Positions 51,641-60,778 are shown, counted from the stretch's first letter. The stretch: DNA of 64,000 nt from Hymenobacter puniceus (GCF_014333525.1 NZ_JACSCX010000006.1:1-64000); one strand, 5' to 3'. Notes: a model not told the origin generated them from the sequence alone. Translations and numbers: made by a program.

Positions 51641-53248
51641 ATGCGCTTTTCTACTCTTGTGGCTACTACGCTAAGTTTAGCTAGTAGCATTGCTTACGGA
51701 CAGGTATATTCTCCTGACCTCACTTTTGGCACGGCAGGAAAGGCCTTAATCACTTTCCCGACTACTTCACCTAATGATGCAGTGCGAGGCCTGGAACTAC
51801 AAGGCGACGGCCGCATCGTCGTGACTGGCCGCACTGGTGACATGTTTGGAGTAGCCCGCCTAACCGCTCAGGGTCAACCAGACGCCAGCTTTGGCACGGC
51901 TGGCCAGTTCAGTCATAGCTTCTCTCTACCAGCGGGTAGCCCAGTTGCCAGTATCCGCTATGTCGAACCTACGTCTACAATTTTGCAGACTGACGGTAAG
52001 CTGGTTGTTGGCGGCGAGATGAGAACTTCTGGGCCTGTGCACCCGGTAACTGCCCGTTACCTCGCATCAGGTACTCTCGACCCCTCCTTTGGAATTGATG
52101 GCCGCTATGTTCCCTATGTCAGCAGTGGTAGCTTAGGCATTGCCACTGCCTCCATAAATCAGCAGCCCGACGGCAACATTATAAGCGTAGGCACTCGGTA
52201 TGGTCTTTCTTCAGCTTATTACCCAGAGATTAGCCGACTAAGTAGCAGCGGCACGCCAGACAACACATATTCCCATAGCTACCCCGCAGTAGGCAACCAA
52301 ACGACTCCCAATAGCGCAAATTCCGATAAAAGAGTAGCGGTTTCAGCTGTTGATGCATCAGGTCGTTTGATTACAGCCGGCGTGCATTACATTTCCACTC
52401 AGAACTATGTAGGACCTCAAGGGGCCGCTATTCTTCGCTACCAAAGCAACGGACAATATGATCCGTCGTTCGGCACCAACGGAATTGCTGTGCTCACAAG
52501 ACCTAATGGCGGCCGGGGCTTAGAATGGAAAAAGATGCAGTTGCAGCCCGATGGGAAAATTGTGGTGGCGTCGCTGCAATCCTACTACGAGGGCAATCGA
52601 CTAATTAGCGACTCTATTGGGGTAGCCCGCTACCTAGCCAACGGTACTCTTGACCCTGGATTTGGGCGAGGAGGCCTGTCGAAGTTTGCCTTCGGTGGCA
52701 CCAACGGCCAAAGCCTCGTTGGCTTCGAGCTTACGGCGCTCGGAGAATTTGTAGTGGGCGCACGGACAGCCGCAGGACTGAGCATCGTCCGTCTTTCTTC
52801 CACGGGTCAGCCTGTTCTCAACTCGATGGGAAGCGTGCTGCTACCAAATATAAATGCCGAGTACATGGTTGTGCAGGCCGACGGCAAAATTCTAGTAGCC
52901 GGTACGCATACAGACCTTGTTGGCACAAAAAGTTTCGGCGTGGTTCGCTTAACATCCTCAGTCCAGCTAAGCAACCGTTCCAGCCGATTTGACAATGCTC
53001 ATTTGCAGCTTTTTCCTAATCCTGCCACCCGGAACATAACGCTTCGGCTAGCGGGAGCACCCGAGCATGCGGCCTTACAGCTAGATATAATTGATGCCTT
53101 AGGGCGCGAAGTTTTAACAATGCATTCAGTACGCATGGTTGGCAACGAACTTCAGCTTCCCTTGAACAAAATTCGGCCCGGCAGCTATTTGCTGCGCCTA
53201 CAGGGCAATGGTTTCATTCTCACTCAGAAGTTCACTCAGGTGGATTAG
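51641..53248 (+). CDS. Delta-60 repeat protein with type A T9SS sorting domain
   Basis: A 535-residue protein from ATG 51641 with a signal peptide (MRFSTLVATTLSLASSIAYGQ). Seven or so delta-60-type repeats follow (for example LQGDGRIVVTGRT then LDPSFGIDGRYV), which fold as a beta-propeller. The last 75 residues (LQLFPNPATRNITLRL ... GSYLLRLQGN) are the type A sorting domain recognised by the type IX secretion system. Its base composition is slightly lower in GC than the neighbours, which may be due to repeat content or transfer. Ligand and function are unknown. A TTG at 51596 would add 15 residues before the signal peptide and is rejected. Confidence 0.9.
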   Translation: MRFSTLVATTLSLASSIAYGQVYSPDLTFGTAGKALITFPTTSPNDAVRGLELQGDGRIVVTGRTGDMFGVARLTAQGQPDASFGTAGQFSHSFSLPAGSPVASIRYVEPTSTILQTDGKLVVGGEMRTSGPVHPVTARYLASGTLDPSFGIDGRYVPYVSSGSLGIATASINQQPDGNIISVGTRYGLSSAYYPEISRLSSSGTPDNTYSHSYPAVGNQTTPNSANSDKRVAVSAVDASGRLITAGVHYISTQNYVGPQGAAILRYQSNGQYDPSFGTNGIAVLTRPNGGRGLEWKKMQLQPDGKIVVASLQSYYEGNRLISDSIGVARYLANGTLDPGFGRGGLSKFAFGGTNGQSLVGFELTALGEFVVGARTAAGLSIVRLSSTGQPVLNSMGSVLLPNINAEYMVVQADGKILVAGTHTDLVGTKSFGVVRLTSSVQLSNRSSRFDNAHLQLFPNPATRNITLRLAGAPEHAALQLDIIDALGREVLTMHSVRMVGNELQLPLNKIRPGSYLLRLQGNGFILTQKFTQVD

Positions 53249-53263
53249 CGCTGGTTTTCACGT

Positions 53264-53307
53264 ATAGAAAAAGCCGCTTCCTACAATCAGGAAGCGGCTT
53301 TTTCTAT
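53264..53307. terminator. Bidirectional terminator
   Basis: A perfect 19-bp stem (53264-53282 with 53289-53307), with A and T runs within the arms, lies between the delta-60 gene and the convergent acyl-CoA dehydrogenase gene. Confidence 0.9.
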
Positions 53308-53368
53308 GCCTCAAGTCACCTGCCAGTGGACTTGATTTATTACGGCGTCTGTGAGTTTATCACCAGAT

Positions 53369-55156
53369 CTAGTAGGTGTACTCATTAGCGGCAATGAGGT
53401 GGTCAGCAATGCGGCGACGAGCTTCTTTGGCGTTGTAGAGGTCCGACTTGGTGAAGCGCTTCAGGCCCATGGCCAGCAGACGCTGCTCGTCGCCCTCGGT
53501 CATGGTGCCGATGGCGTCTTTGCCGAACTTATTCACCTGGTCCACGGTGTCGTAGAGGTACACGCGGGCAATGTCGATTTGCGTCGAAACGGCCTCCTCG
53601 CCTTTAGCGGCGGCTTCCTTCTCCACGCGCAGCAGCGTGCTTTCGGCGGTGTACACCTTGATGGCCATGTCGGCAATGTTCATCAGTACTTCCTGCTCTT
53701 TGGCGAGCGAGTTCATGTACTTCTGCACGGCCGTGCCAGCTACCATCAGGATGGCCTTTTTCAGCTTGGCAATGGTCTTCTTCTCGGCGGCAAACAGGCC
53801 GGTTTCTTCTTCCAAGTTGAAGTCCGGAATAGCCATCAGCTCCTGCTGTACGGCTTGGGCGGGGCCCATCAGGTCCAGCTCGCCTTTCATGGCCTTCTTC
53901 AGGATCATGTCGACGGCCAGCATCCGGTTGATTTCGTTGGTGCCTTCGAAGATGCGGTTGATGCGCGAATCCCGGTAAGCGCGGTCCATCGGGTAGTCGG
54001 CCGAGAAGCCGTAGCCACCGTAGATCTGTACGCCTTCGTCCACCACGTAGTCGAGCACTTCCGAGCCTTCCACCTTCAGGATGGCGCACTCCACGGCAAA
54101 CTCGCGGGCAGCACCCAGCAAAGCCTCATTGTGGCTCTGGCCTTTGCCGAGCAGCTCCTGCTCCATGCGGTAGATGTCCATGCCGGCGCGGTAAATAGCC
54201 GACTCCACGGCGTAGATACGCACGGCCTGCTGGGCTAGCTTGTACTTGATAGCGCCGAACTTGCTGATGGGCAGCTTGAACTGCACCCGCTCGTTGGCGT
54301 ATTTCACGCTCAGCGTGGCGGCCATTTTGGTAGCACCCAAACAAGCGGCGGCTAGCTTGATGCGGCCGATGTTCAGGATGTTGAAGGCAATGAGGTGACC
54401 CTTACCAATCTCGCCCAGCACCGCCGATTTCGGCACTTTCACGTCGGACAGGAACACCTGACGGGTCGAAGAACCCTTGATGCCCATCTTGTGCTCCTCA
54501 TTGCCGAGGCTCAGGCCGGGGGTTTCCTTCTCCACGATGAAGCCGGTGAACTTGTCACCGTCCACCTGGGCAAACACGATGAATACGTCGGCGAAACCGC
54601 CGTTGGTAATCCACATTTTCTGGCCGTTGAGCACGTAATGCTCGCCATCCTCAGTGGGCATGGCTTTGGTTTTGGCGCCCAGGGCGTCGGAACCGGAGCC
54701 GGGCTCGGTGAGGCAGTACGCTCCCATCAGCTCGCCGTTGGTCAGGCCGGGCAGGTACTTGGCCTTCTGCTCCTCGTTGCCGAAGTACAGAATGGGCAGC
54801 ATGGCAATGCCCGTGTGGGCCGCAAAAGCCACCGGGAACGAGTGGCCACCACCCACACCCTCCGTCACGCGCAGCGACGTGGGGAAGTCCATGTCCAACC
54901 CGCCGTACTGCTCGGGAATGCTCACGCCGAACAAACCCAGCTCGCCGGCCTTTTCCATCAGGCTGCGCATGAGGCCTTCCTCGTGGTTATCGAGGCGCTC
55001 CAGCAGCGGCGTCACCTCCTTCTCCACGAAGTCGAGAGCGGTCTGGTGCATCATGTTCTGCTCCTCCGAAAAATCGGCGGGCGTGAATACGTCTTGGGCG
55101 TCGGTTTCCTTGATGATAAACTCGCCGCCTTTCACAAGTTGGTTGGTTACTTCCAT
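53369..55156 (-). CDS. Acyl-CoA dehydrogenase (VLCAD/ACAD9-like)
   Basis: The FAD enzyme makes trans-2-enoyl-CoA, the first step of beta-oxidation. The 595-residue protein is longer than the usual 380 residues because of a C-terminal extension of about 190 residues, as in VLCAD-type enzymes. Motifs: YGGLDMDFPTSLRV (about 81-94), AYCLTEPGSGSDALG (about 144-158), MWITNGGFADVFIV (about 178-191), and the catalytic region around RDSRINRIFEGTNEINRM (about 383-400) with the Glu of FEGTNE. It is the last gene of the minus-strand fad region. It has its own upstream block shared with the marR promoter. Confidence 0.95.
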   Translation of the reverse strand: MEVTNQLVKGGEFIIKETDAQDVFTPADFSEEQNMMHQTALDFVEKEVTPLLERLDNHEEGLMRSLMEKAGELGLFGVSIPEQYGGLDMDFPTSLRVTEGVGGGHSFPVAFAAHTGIAMLPILYFGNEEQKAKYLPGLTNGELMGAYCLTEPGSGSDALGAKTKAMPTEDGEHYVLNGQKMWITNGGFADVFIVFAQVDGDKFTGFIVEKETPGLSLGNEEHKMGIKGSSTRQVFLSDVKVPKSAVLGEIGKGHLIAFNILNIGRIKLAAACLGATKMAATLSVKYANERVQFKLPISKFGAIKYKLAQQAVRIYAVESAIYRAGMDIYRMEQELLGKGQSHNEALLGAAREFAVECAILKVEGSEVLDYVVDEGVQIYGGYGFSADYPMDRAYRDSRINRIFEGTNEINRMLAVDMILKKAMKGELDLMGPAQAVQQELMAIPDFNLEEETGLFAAEKKTIAKLKKAILMVAGTAVQKYMNSLAKEQEVLMNIADMAIKVYTAESTLLRVEKEAAAKGEEAVSTQIDIARVYLYDTVDQVNKFGKDAIGTMTEGDEQRLLAMGLKRFTKSDLYNAKEARRRIADHLIAANEYTY

Positions 55157-55263
55157 GACCGTGGATGAGGGTTGATGTGGGAAAATTCGAAGTCAAAAAG
55201 AAGAGAAACTACTCGGCTTACCTACTATTTACTGATAAGCCAAGCAGTTGTTTTGTCGTACCG

Positions 55264-55300
55264 AAAGATACAAAAATTTGTTATGCTTGCCGACTAGTTC
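55264..55300 (-). promoter_or_regulatory. Shared fad operator/promoter block (acyl-CoA dehydrogenase copy)
   Basis: This 37-bp block matches the block upstream of the MarR gene (60625-60661) at 29 of 37 positions, including an identical ten-base core TTATGCTTGC. It also holds a small palindrome (ACAAA-AA-TTTGT). On the minus strand it ends in TATCTTT, a possible -7 box. It is probably the target of the MarR protein. Confidence 0.65.
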
Positions 55301-55336
55301 ACGAAAAGAAAACCCCGGATTAGCGGGGAAATCTTT

Positions 55337-55828
55337 TTAGAAGCTCGATGATTTCAGCTTGCTAATGTTGCGAAACTGGACTGCGCCTACAAGAAGTGTC
55401 GACACAAACCAAGCAGCGCTGCCGAAGCAACACACTCTCGCAAACTCTAACACAGAACTCCAAGAGGCGGCTCCACTAATCCATTGGTACAACCCGAAGG
55501 CAGCAACAATAGCGGCAACTGATACCGTGAATATCAGGAGCAATGCGCCTTCAAAGCTTACCAAGGAACTGTAACCAGGATTCTTCAGAAGAATCACGAA
55601 GTGCCTGTAAATGCATAGGTAGCGCAACAGCCCACCTAATAATGCAGGTATCCCAAAGAATATCGTTACCAACATCGTAAGCGACACAAATCTATGAGCA
55701 TCCATTTCGTCGCTTTGTTTTGTTGCCAAGGCAAAGCAAAGGGCTATTATACAGCCAAGCATCCAAGTATATCCCAGATGCTGGGAAGCATAATGATGGG
55801 CCGCGCGTCGGGTATCAACAGGTATCAT
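55337..55828 (-). CDS. Small multi-pass membrane protein, unknown
   Basis: The protein from ATG 55828 has 163 residues and four hydrophobic segments (about 22-36, 50-67, 95-117 and 132-154), so it is probably an integral inner-membrane protein. I do not recognise a family. No catalytic or transport motif is visible. It lies between fadA and the acyl-CoA dehydrogenase gene on the same strand. A structured hairpin (55849-55913) lies upstream. Whether it takes part in fatty-acid metabolism is unknown. Confidence 0.6.
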   Translation of the reverse strand: MIPVDTRRAAHHYASQHLGYTWMLGCIIALCFALATKQSDEMDAHRFVSLTMLVTIFFGIPALLGGLLRYLCIYRHFVILLKNPGYSSLVSFEGALLLIFTVSVAAIVAAFGLYQWISGAASWSSVLEFARVCCFGSAAWFVSTLLVGAVQFRNISKLKSSSF

Positions 55829-55848
55829 ATTCGTTCGGCAACACTTTG

Positions 55849-55913
55849 GCTTGTGCCGTGAGCGGCTGAGTTTTCCGTCCGAAGCTGAGCTTCGGGCCGC
55901 CCACGGCACAAGC
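55849..55913 (-). other. Nested hairpin downstream of fadA
   Basis: An 18-bp outer stem with one mismatch (GCTTGTGCCGTG type, 55849-55866 with 55896-55913) encloses a 6-bp inner stem (CGAAGC, 55880-55885 with 55889-55894). It lies just after the fadA stop codon (minus strand) and before the membrane protein gene. It may end the fadA transcript or be an RNA processing site. Confidence 0.55.
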
Positions 55914-55932
55914 TAAAGCTTATGCTACACTA

Positions 55933-57111
55933 CTACTTCAGCAGCTCGTAGATGCCGGCTACGCCCTGGCCGCCGCCGACGCAGGCGGTTACCATGCCAT
56001 ACTTCTGGCCCCGGGCGCGCAGCTCGTGGAACAGCTGGATGCTGAGCTTGGCACCGGAGCAGCCCAGCGGGTGACCGAGGGCAATAGCGCCGCCGTTCAC
56101 GTTCACCTTGCTCTGGTCCATGTCCAGCTCACGCATTACGGCCAGGCTCTGGGAGGCGAAGGCCTCGTTCAGCTCGAACAGGTCGATATCCTGCAGCTTC
56201 ATGCCGGCCTGGCGCAGCGCCTTCGGCACGGCCTTGATGGGGCCCATGCCCATGATGCGCGGATCGATACCTTCGGTGGCGTAGGTCACCATGCGGGCAA
56301 TCGGCTCCAGGTTCAGCTCCTTCACCATGCGCTCCGACATCACAATGACGAAAGCAGCTCCGTCGGAAGTCTGGGAGGAGTTACCGGCCGTTACCGAGCC
56401 GTTGGCGGCAAACACGGGGCGCAGCTTGCCTAGGGCCTCCATCGACGTATCGGCGCGGGGGCCTTCGTCGGTATCGACTACGAACGAGCGGTTTTTCTTT
56501 TTGCCGGTGGCCTGGTCGAGGTAGGTTTCCTCCACGGTTACGGGCACAATCTGGTCCTTGAACTTGCCTTCCTGAATGGCTTTGATGGCCTTCTGGTGCG
56601 AGTTATAGGCAAACTGGTCCTGGTCTTCGCGGGTGATGCCGTAATCCTGGGCCACGGCTTCGGCGGTGAGGCCCATGCCGAGGTAGTAGTCCGGGTGCTT
56701 TTGGGCCAGGTTGTAGTTGGGCACGGTTTTCCAGCCCACGGTGGGCACCAAGCTCATGCTCTCGGTACCACCGGCCACGATGCAGTCGGCCATGCCGGCG
56801 GCAATTTTACCGGCAGCCATGGCAATGGTTTCCACGCCGGAGCCGCAGTAGCGGTTCACAATGAGGCCCGACACGTTCATCGGCAAAGCCAGCAGCGAAA
56901 TCAGGCGGCCCATCTGCAGGCCCTGCTCGGCCTCCGGTACGGCGTTGCCCACAATCACGTCGTCGATGCGGGTGGGGTCCAACTGGGGCACCGAGGCCAC
57001 CAGGTGCTTGATGACGTCGGCGGCAAGGTCATCGGGACGGGTGAAGCGGAAACCGCCACGGTTGGCCTTGCCAACGGCCGTACGGTAGCCTGCTACGATA
57101 TATGCGTTCAT
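55933..57111 (-). CDS. fadA: Acetyl-CoA C-acyltransferase (thiolase)
   Basis: The enzyme cleaves 3-ketoacyl-CoA to acetyl-CoA and a shortened acyl-CoA, the last step of beta-oxidation. The 392-residue protein has the acyl-accepting Cys89 in [12 protein letters not shown]. The catalytic His is in [16 protein letters not shown] (about 340-355) and the second catalytic Cys is in [10 protein letters not shown] (about 376-385). It is a complete thiolase. It lies 60 nt after the four-helix-bundle gene and two genes after fadB. Confidence 0.95.
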   Translation of the reverse strand: MNAYIVAGYRTAVGKANRGGFRFTRPDDLAADVIKHLVASVPQLDPTRIDDVIVGNAVPEAEQGLQMGRLISLLALPMNVSGLIVNRYCGSGVETIAMAAGKIAAGMADCIVAGGTESMSLVPTVGWKTVPNYNLAQKHPDYYLGMGLTAEAVAQDYGITREDQDQFAYNSHQKAIKAIQEGKFKDQIVPVTVEETYLDQATGKKKNRSFVVDTDEGPRADTSMEALGKLRPVFAANGSVTAGNSSQTSDGAAFVIVMSERMVKELNLEPIARMVTYATEGIDPRIMGMGPIKAVPKALRQAGMKLQDIDLFELNEAFASQSLAVMRELDMDQSKVNVNGGAIALGHPLGCSGAKLSIQLFHELRARGQKYGMVTACVGGGQGVAGIYELLK

Positions 57112-57171
57112 TTCTTTTAGTACTGAGTAGTGAGACGTGAGTAGTTAGATGCTGTTCTGCTCCAGCAGATT

Positions 57172-57522
57172 TTACGTCAGTGTCTTTTGTAGACCGAACA
57201 ACATTTTCTGCAATTCTGTGAGTTGCGAGGAAATGGTATTGAGATTTTCTTCTGAAACATAGCCGAAGGAAGCCGCCAGCAGAAACTGGGTTTCCAGCTC
57301 ATAAGCAGAACCGTTTGCTATAGCCAGAAACTGTCGAAATTCCGGTTTGGAGTTCCGGCCGGCACCTTCCGCAATATTGGAAGGCAACGACACCGCCGCC
57401 CGCCGCATTTGCGACACCAGTCCGTACCGTTCATTATCCGGAAACCCGGCGCAAAGCTGATATGTAAGCTTGGTTATGCTCATCGCCTTCTGCCAAACCT
57501 TCAGTTCCTTATACTGATGCAC
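57172..57522 (-). CDS. Four helix bundle protein (23S rRNA intervening-sequence/S23 family)
   Basis: The 116-residue protein is of the S23/four-helix-bundle family: YKELKVWQKAMSITKLTYQL, RYGLVSQMRRAAVSLPSNIAEGAGRNS and FLAIANGSAYELETQFLLAASFGYVSEENL. The start is GTG 57522. Related genes occur inside intervening sequences of 23S rRNA genes and also alone in genomes; their function is not established. It is embedded between fadB and fadA with no metabolic connection. Short inverted words (57137-57148 and 57548-57559) flank it, as if it were inserted as a unit. Confidence 0.85.
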   Translation of the reverse strand: MHQYKELKVWQKAMSITKLTYQLCAGFPDNERYGLVSQMRRAAVSLPSNIAEGAGRNSKPEFRQFLAIANGSAYELETQFLLAASFGYVSEENLNTISSQLTELQKMLFGLQKTLT

Positions 57523-57561
57523 AGCCAGAAAATCTCAATACTCAATACCAACTACTCACTA

Positions 57562-59970
57562 CTAATTACGAAGCGGTTTGCCGGTCGTCAGAATCGACTG
57601 AATCCGCTCCAGCGTTTTCCGCTCGCCGGTGAGGCTGAGGAAGGCTTCGCGCTCCAGGTCCAGCAGGTACTGCTCCGATACTTCGGTGGGGCTGCTCAGG
57701 TCGCCGCCGCACATGATGTAGGCCAGCTTGTTGGCAATCTTCACGTCGTGGTCGGAGATGTAGCGGCCTTCCTTCATGGCGTGCACGCCGGTCAGGAACA
57801 TGCCCAGGGCGCCCTTGCCCTGCACCTTGATGTTGGTTTTCTGCAGCGGCTGGGTGTAGCCATCCTCGGCCAGCTCAATGGCGGCGGCTTTGGCCTGGGC
57901 CAGTACGCGGTTGGAGTTCACCACCACTTCGTCGCCGCGGCGCAGGAAGCCCAGGTCGAAGGCTTCGTGGGCCGAGGTGGATACTTTGGCGGTGCTCACC
58001 GTCATGAAGGCGTTGCGCAGCAGGTTGTACTCCGGCTCGCCTTCCTCGTACTTGAGGGCGGTGCGCAAAGTCATTTCCTTAGTGCCGCCGCCGCCCGGAA
58101 TCAGGCCCACGCCGAATTCCACGAGGCCCATATAGGTTTCGGCCGCTGCTACCACCCGGTCGCAGTGCAGGTTCAGCTCGCAGCCGCCGCCCAAAGCCAA
58201 GCCGTGGGGTGCGCCCACCACCGGAATGCTGCTATAGCGCATCCGCATCATGGCCTGCTGGAACTGGGCAATCATCAGGTTCAGCTCGTCGTACTCCTGG
58301 TCCAGCGCGAACATGTACACGAGGCCCAGATTGGCACCGGCCGAGAAGTTCGGCGCGTCGTTGCCCACTACGAGGCCGCGGAAGTCCTTTTCGGCCAGCT
58401 CCACGCCTTTCAGCAGGCCCTGGATGACGTCGGAACCCAGCGCGTTCATCTTCGAGTGGAACTCCACGTTCAGGATACCGTCGCCCATGTCGAGCACCGA
58501 GGCCCCGGCGTTTTTCCACAGCACTTTGCCCGTGGCGCGCAGGTTGTCCAGAATGATGAAGTTCTCCATGCCCGGAATGGCCTGGTAGCTCTTCGACTCG
58601 ATGTCGTAGAACTGCTTCATGCCCGCTTCACTCACTTTGTAGAAGGCGGTGTGGCCGGCGGCTACCATTTCCTCTACCCAGGGGGCTACGGTTTTGCCTT
58701 CGGCCTTGGCCAGCTCCAGGCCCTTCTGCACGCCCAAGGCATCCCATGTTTCAAACGGGCCCAGGTCCCAGCCGAAGCCGGCGCGCAGGGCGTCATCAAT
58801 CTTGTAGAGCGAGTCGGTGATTTCCGGAATCCGGTTGCTCACGTAGGCAAACAGGCCCGCGAAGGTCTTGCGGTAGAAGTCCCCGGCTTTGTCTTTGCCG
58901 GCGGCCAGCACCTTGAAGCGGTCCGCCAGCTTTTCAATCGGCTTGGTGGCCTCCAGGGTGGCGAATTTCACCTTCTGGCTGGGCTTGTATTCCAGCGTGT
59001 TCAGGTCGAGGGCCTGAATTTCCGACTTACCGCCGGCGCCCTTCACTTTCTTGTAGAAGCCCTGGGCGGTTTTGTCGCCCAGCCACTTGTTCTCGGCCAT
59101 CTTCTTGATGAAGTCGGGCAGCTGGAACACGTGCTTGGCTTCGTCGTTCGGCAGGTTCTGGGCGAGGCCGTTGGCCACGTTGATCATCGTATCCAAGCCC
59201 ACCACGTCGGAAGTGCGGAACGTGGCCGACTTGGCGTGGCCGATAACCGGGCCCGTCAGCTTGTCCACTTCCTCCACCGTCAAACCCAGCTCGCTCATCA
59301 CCTGCACCACGTCCATGATGGCGAAAACGCCCACGCGGTTGGCAATGAAAGCGGGCGTGTCTTTGGCCAGTACGGTGGTTTTGCCCAGGTACAGGTCGCC
59401 GTAGTGCATCAGGAAATCCACCACCGCCTGGTCCGTGTCCGGCGTCGGAATGATTTCGAGCAGCTTCAGGTAGCGGGGCGGGTTGAAGAAGTGCGTGCCG
59501 CAGAAGTGCTTGCGGAAGTCGTCAGAGCGACCTTCCGTCATCATGTAAATCGGAATGCCCGAGGTGTTGGAGGTGATGAGCGTGCCGGGCTTGCGGTACT
59601 GCTCTACGCGCTCAAACAGGCTCTTTTTGATGTCGAGACGTTCCACTACCACCTCAATCGTCCAGTCGCAGCCGGCAATGTCCTTGAGGTTGTCGTCGAA
59701 GTTGCCGGTCTTAATGCGCGCGGCATCAGCCTTGCGGTACAGCGGCGAGGGGTTGGCCGCCACGGCTGCCTGCAGGGAGGCATTCACGATGCGGTTCTTC
59801 ACGGCCGGGTTGTCCAGCTTCAGGCCTTTGGCCTCCTCGGCGGGCAGCAGCTCCTTGGGCGCAATGTCGAGCAGCAGCACCTGCACACCGATGTTGGCGA
59901 AGTGGCACGCAATGCGCGAGCCCATCACCCCGGAGCCCAAAACGGCTACTTTTTTGATGGTACGATTCAT
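57562..59970 (-). CDS. fadB: 3-hydroxyacyl-CoA dehydrogenase/enoyl-CoA hydratase fusion
   Basis: A bifunctional beta-oxidation enzyme of 802 residues. The N-terminal 3-hydroxyacyl-CoA dehydrogenase has the NAD fold GSGVMGSRIACHFANIG (about 12-28). Its substrate-binding helical part runs to about 400. A crotonase-type hydratase domain is C-terminal (about 480-700) with GGGCELNLHCDRVV and GVGLIPGGGGTKEM. The dehydrogenase-first order is that of Bacillus subtilis FadN rather than E. coli FadB, which has the hydratase first. It follows marR and precedes the four-helix-bundle gene. Confidence 0.94.
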   Translation of the reverse strand: MNRTIKKVAVLGSGVMGSRIACHFANIGVQVLLLDIAPKELLPAEEAKGLKLDNPAVKNRIVNASLQAAVAANPSPLYRKADAARIKTGNFDDNLKDIAGCDWTIEVVVERLDIKKSLFERVEQYRKPGTLITSNTSGIPIYMMTEGRSDDFRKHFCGTHFFNPPRYLKLLEIIPTPDTDQAVVDFLMHYGDLYLGKTTVLAKDTPAFIANRVGVFAIMDVVQVMSELGLTVEEVDKLTGPVIGHAKSATFRTSDVVGLDTMINVANGLAQNLPNDEAKHVFQLPDFIKKMAENKWLGDKTAQGFYKKVKGAGGKSEIQALDLNTLEYKPSQKVKFATLEATKPIEKLADRFKVLAAGKDKAGDFYRKTFAGLFAYVSNRIPEITDSLYKIDDALRAGFGWDLGPFETWDALGVQKGLELAKAEGKTVAPWVEEMVAAGHTAFYKVSEAGMKQFYDIESKSYQAIPGMENFIILDNLRATGKVLWKNAGASVLDMGDGILNVEFHSKMNALGSDVIQGLLKGVELAEKDFRGLVVGNDAPNFSAGANLGLVYMFALDQEYDELNLMIAQFQQAMMRMRYSSIPVVGAPHGLALGGGCELNLHCDRVVAAAETYMGLVEFGVGLIPGGGGTKEMTLRTALKYEEGEPEYNLLRNAFMTVSTAKVSTSAHEAFDLGFLRRGDEVVVNSNRVLAQAKAAAIELAEDGYTQPLQKTNIKVQGKGALGMFLTGVHAMKEGRYISDHDVKIANKLAYIMCGGDLSSPTEVSEQYLLDLEREAFLSLTGERKTLERIQSILTTGKPLRN

Positions 59971-60103
59971 TCGTGGGGAGGAATGAGGTGGGAAAATGAG
60001 TTGTTAGTTGTCAGTTACCAGTTGTCAGCCGAAGGCTTGAACTAGTCGTCATGCCGAGTTTTTAGGCGAACAAACTCCCTTTCTCAGTTGGAAGTAAGTC
60101 CGT

Positions 60104-60128
60104 AAAAAAGCCCCGGGCCGCCCGGCTA
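60104..60128 (-). terminator. Possible terminator overlapping the marR stop codon
   Basis: On the minus strand a GC stem (AGCCGGG / CCCGGGGCT) is followed by six T. It covers the last codon of the marR gene. It may separate marR from fadB, which then needs its own promoter. Confidence 0.5.
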
Positions 60129-60602
60129 AGCCGGCGACTCGGAGCGCAGAGGTTTCAGCTTGAAATCGTCGTAGAGGGTTTTGCCTTCAATCATGCCCGT
60201 AATCTGGGCCACTACTTTAAAGAACACGTTCAGCTCGCTCTGCGGGATTTTTTCGCGCACCTTCAGGTTGAAGTGGCGCACCGTCTGGCGGGAAATTTCC
60301 TTGCCGCGCAGGCCTTCCTCGGTCAGGAAGATGCGCACCGAGCGTTTGTCCTGGGTGTCGGCCTGTTTATAGATGAGGCCCTTTTCTTCCATGCTGCGCA
60401 GAATGCGCGTGAGCGAGCGGGTTTCTAATCCTAGCAGCGGTGCTATCTTCGTAGCAGGCGTGCCGTTTTCCTGATCGATGTTCAGCAGCACAAAGCCGAT
60501 GCTCGTGGTGATGTCGTGCTTGGCAGCCTGCGTATTGTACATACGCGAAATGGCGTGCCAGGCAACCTTGATGTTATAATCGACGGTTTCTTCGGGAGTC
60601 AT
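60126..60602 (-). CDS. MarR family transcriptional regulator
   Basis: The protein from ATG 60602 has 158 residues with a winged-helix domain. Recognition helix region TKIAPLLGLETRSLTRILRSMEEKGLIYKQ (about 50-79) and the wing DKRSVRIFLTEEGL (about 85-98) fit MarR proteins. The flanking helices form the dimer part. It lies upstream of fadB and downstream of fadD. A sequence block upstream of its gene reappears upstream of the acyl-CoA dehydrogenase gene, so it probably represses beta-oxidation genes and its own gene. Acyl-CoA would be a natural ligand. TTG 60617 is an alternative start. Confidence 0.9.
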   Translation of the reverse strand: MTPEETVDYNIKVAWHAISRMYNTQAAKHDITTSIGFVLLNIDQENGTPATKIAPLLGLETRSLTRILRSMEEKGLIYKQADTQDKRSVRIFLTEEGLRGKEISRQTVRHFNLKVREKIPQSELNVFFKVVAQITGMIEGKTLYDDFKLKPLRSESPA

Positions 60603-60624
60603 GGGGAGGTACGGCAAGTCCGGT

Positions 60625-60661
60625 AAACATACAGAAATATGTTATGCTTGCATACTAAGTT
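60625..60661 (-). promoter_or_regulatory. Shared fad operator/promoter block (marR copy)
   Basis: The block is 29/37 identical to 55264-55300. It includes TTATGCTTGC and a palindrome TATGC-TT-GCATA (60643-60654), and also an inverted pair AACATA-TATGTT (60626-60631, 60638-60643). It lies about 20-60 nt upstream of the marR start. TATGTTTA on the minus strand may be the -7 box. Confidence 0.65.
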
Positions 60662-60717
60662 AGGCAAAAAAAGTTTCTCCGGAACGAGCCTTGTGCCCTC
60701 GTAGTTACCCGCTCACA

Positions 60718-60756
60718 AAACAGCCCGGCCCCTGCAATGCAGGAACCGGGCTGTTT
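60718..60756 (-). terminator. Terminator of fadD
   Basis: An 11-bp stem (AAACAGCCCGG, 60718-60728, with 60746-60756) and a 6-bp inner stem, with T on the minus-strand side, lies 22 nt past the stop of the minus-strand fadD gene. Confidence 0.8.
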
Positions 60757-60778
60757 CAATTATTTCTCAGCAACTATA

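Noticed and set aside
57409..60045. 878-codon plus-strand frame
   Set aside because: It lies opposite fadB and the four-helix-bundle gene; composition is His/Val/Gly-rich as expected of an antisense shadow in GC-rich DNA.
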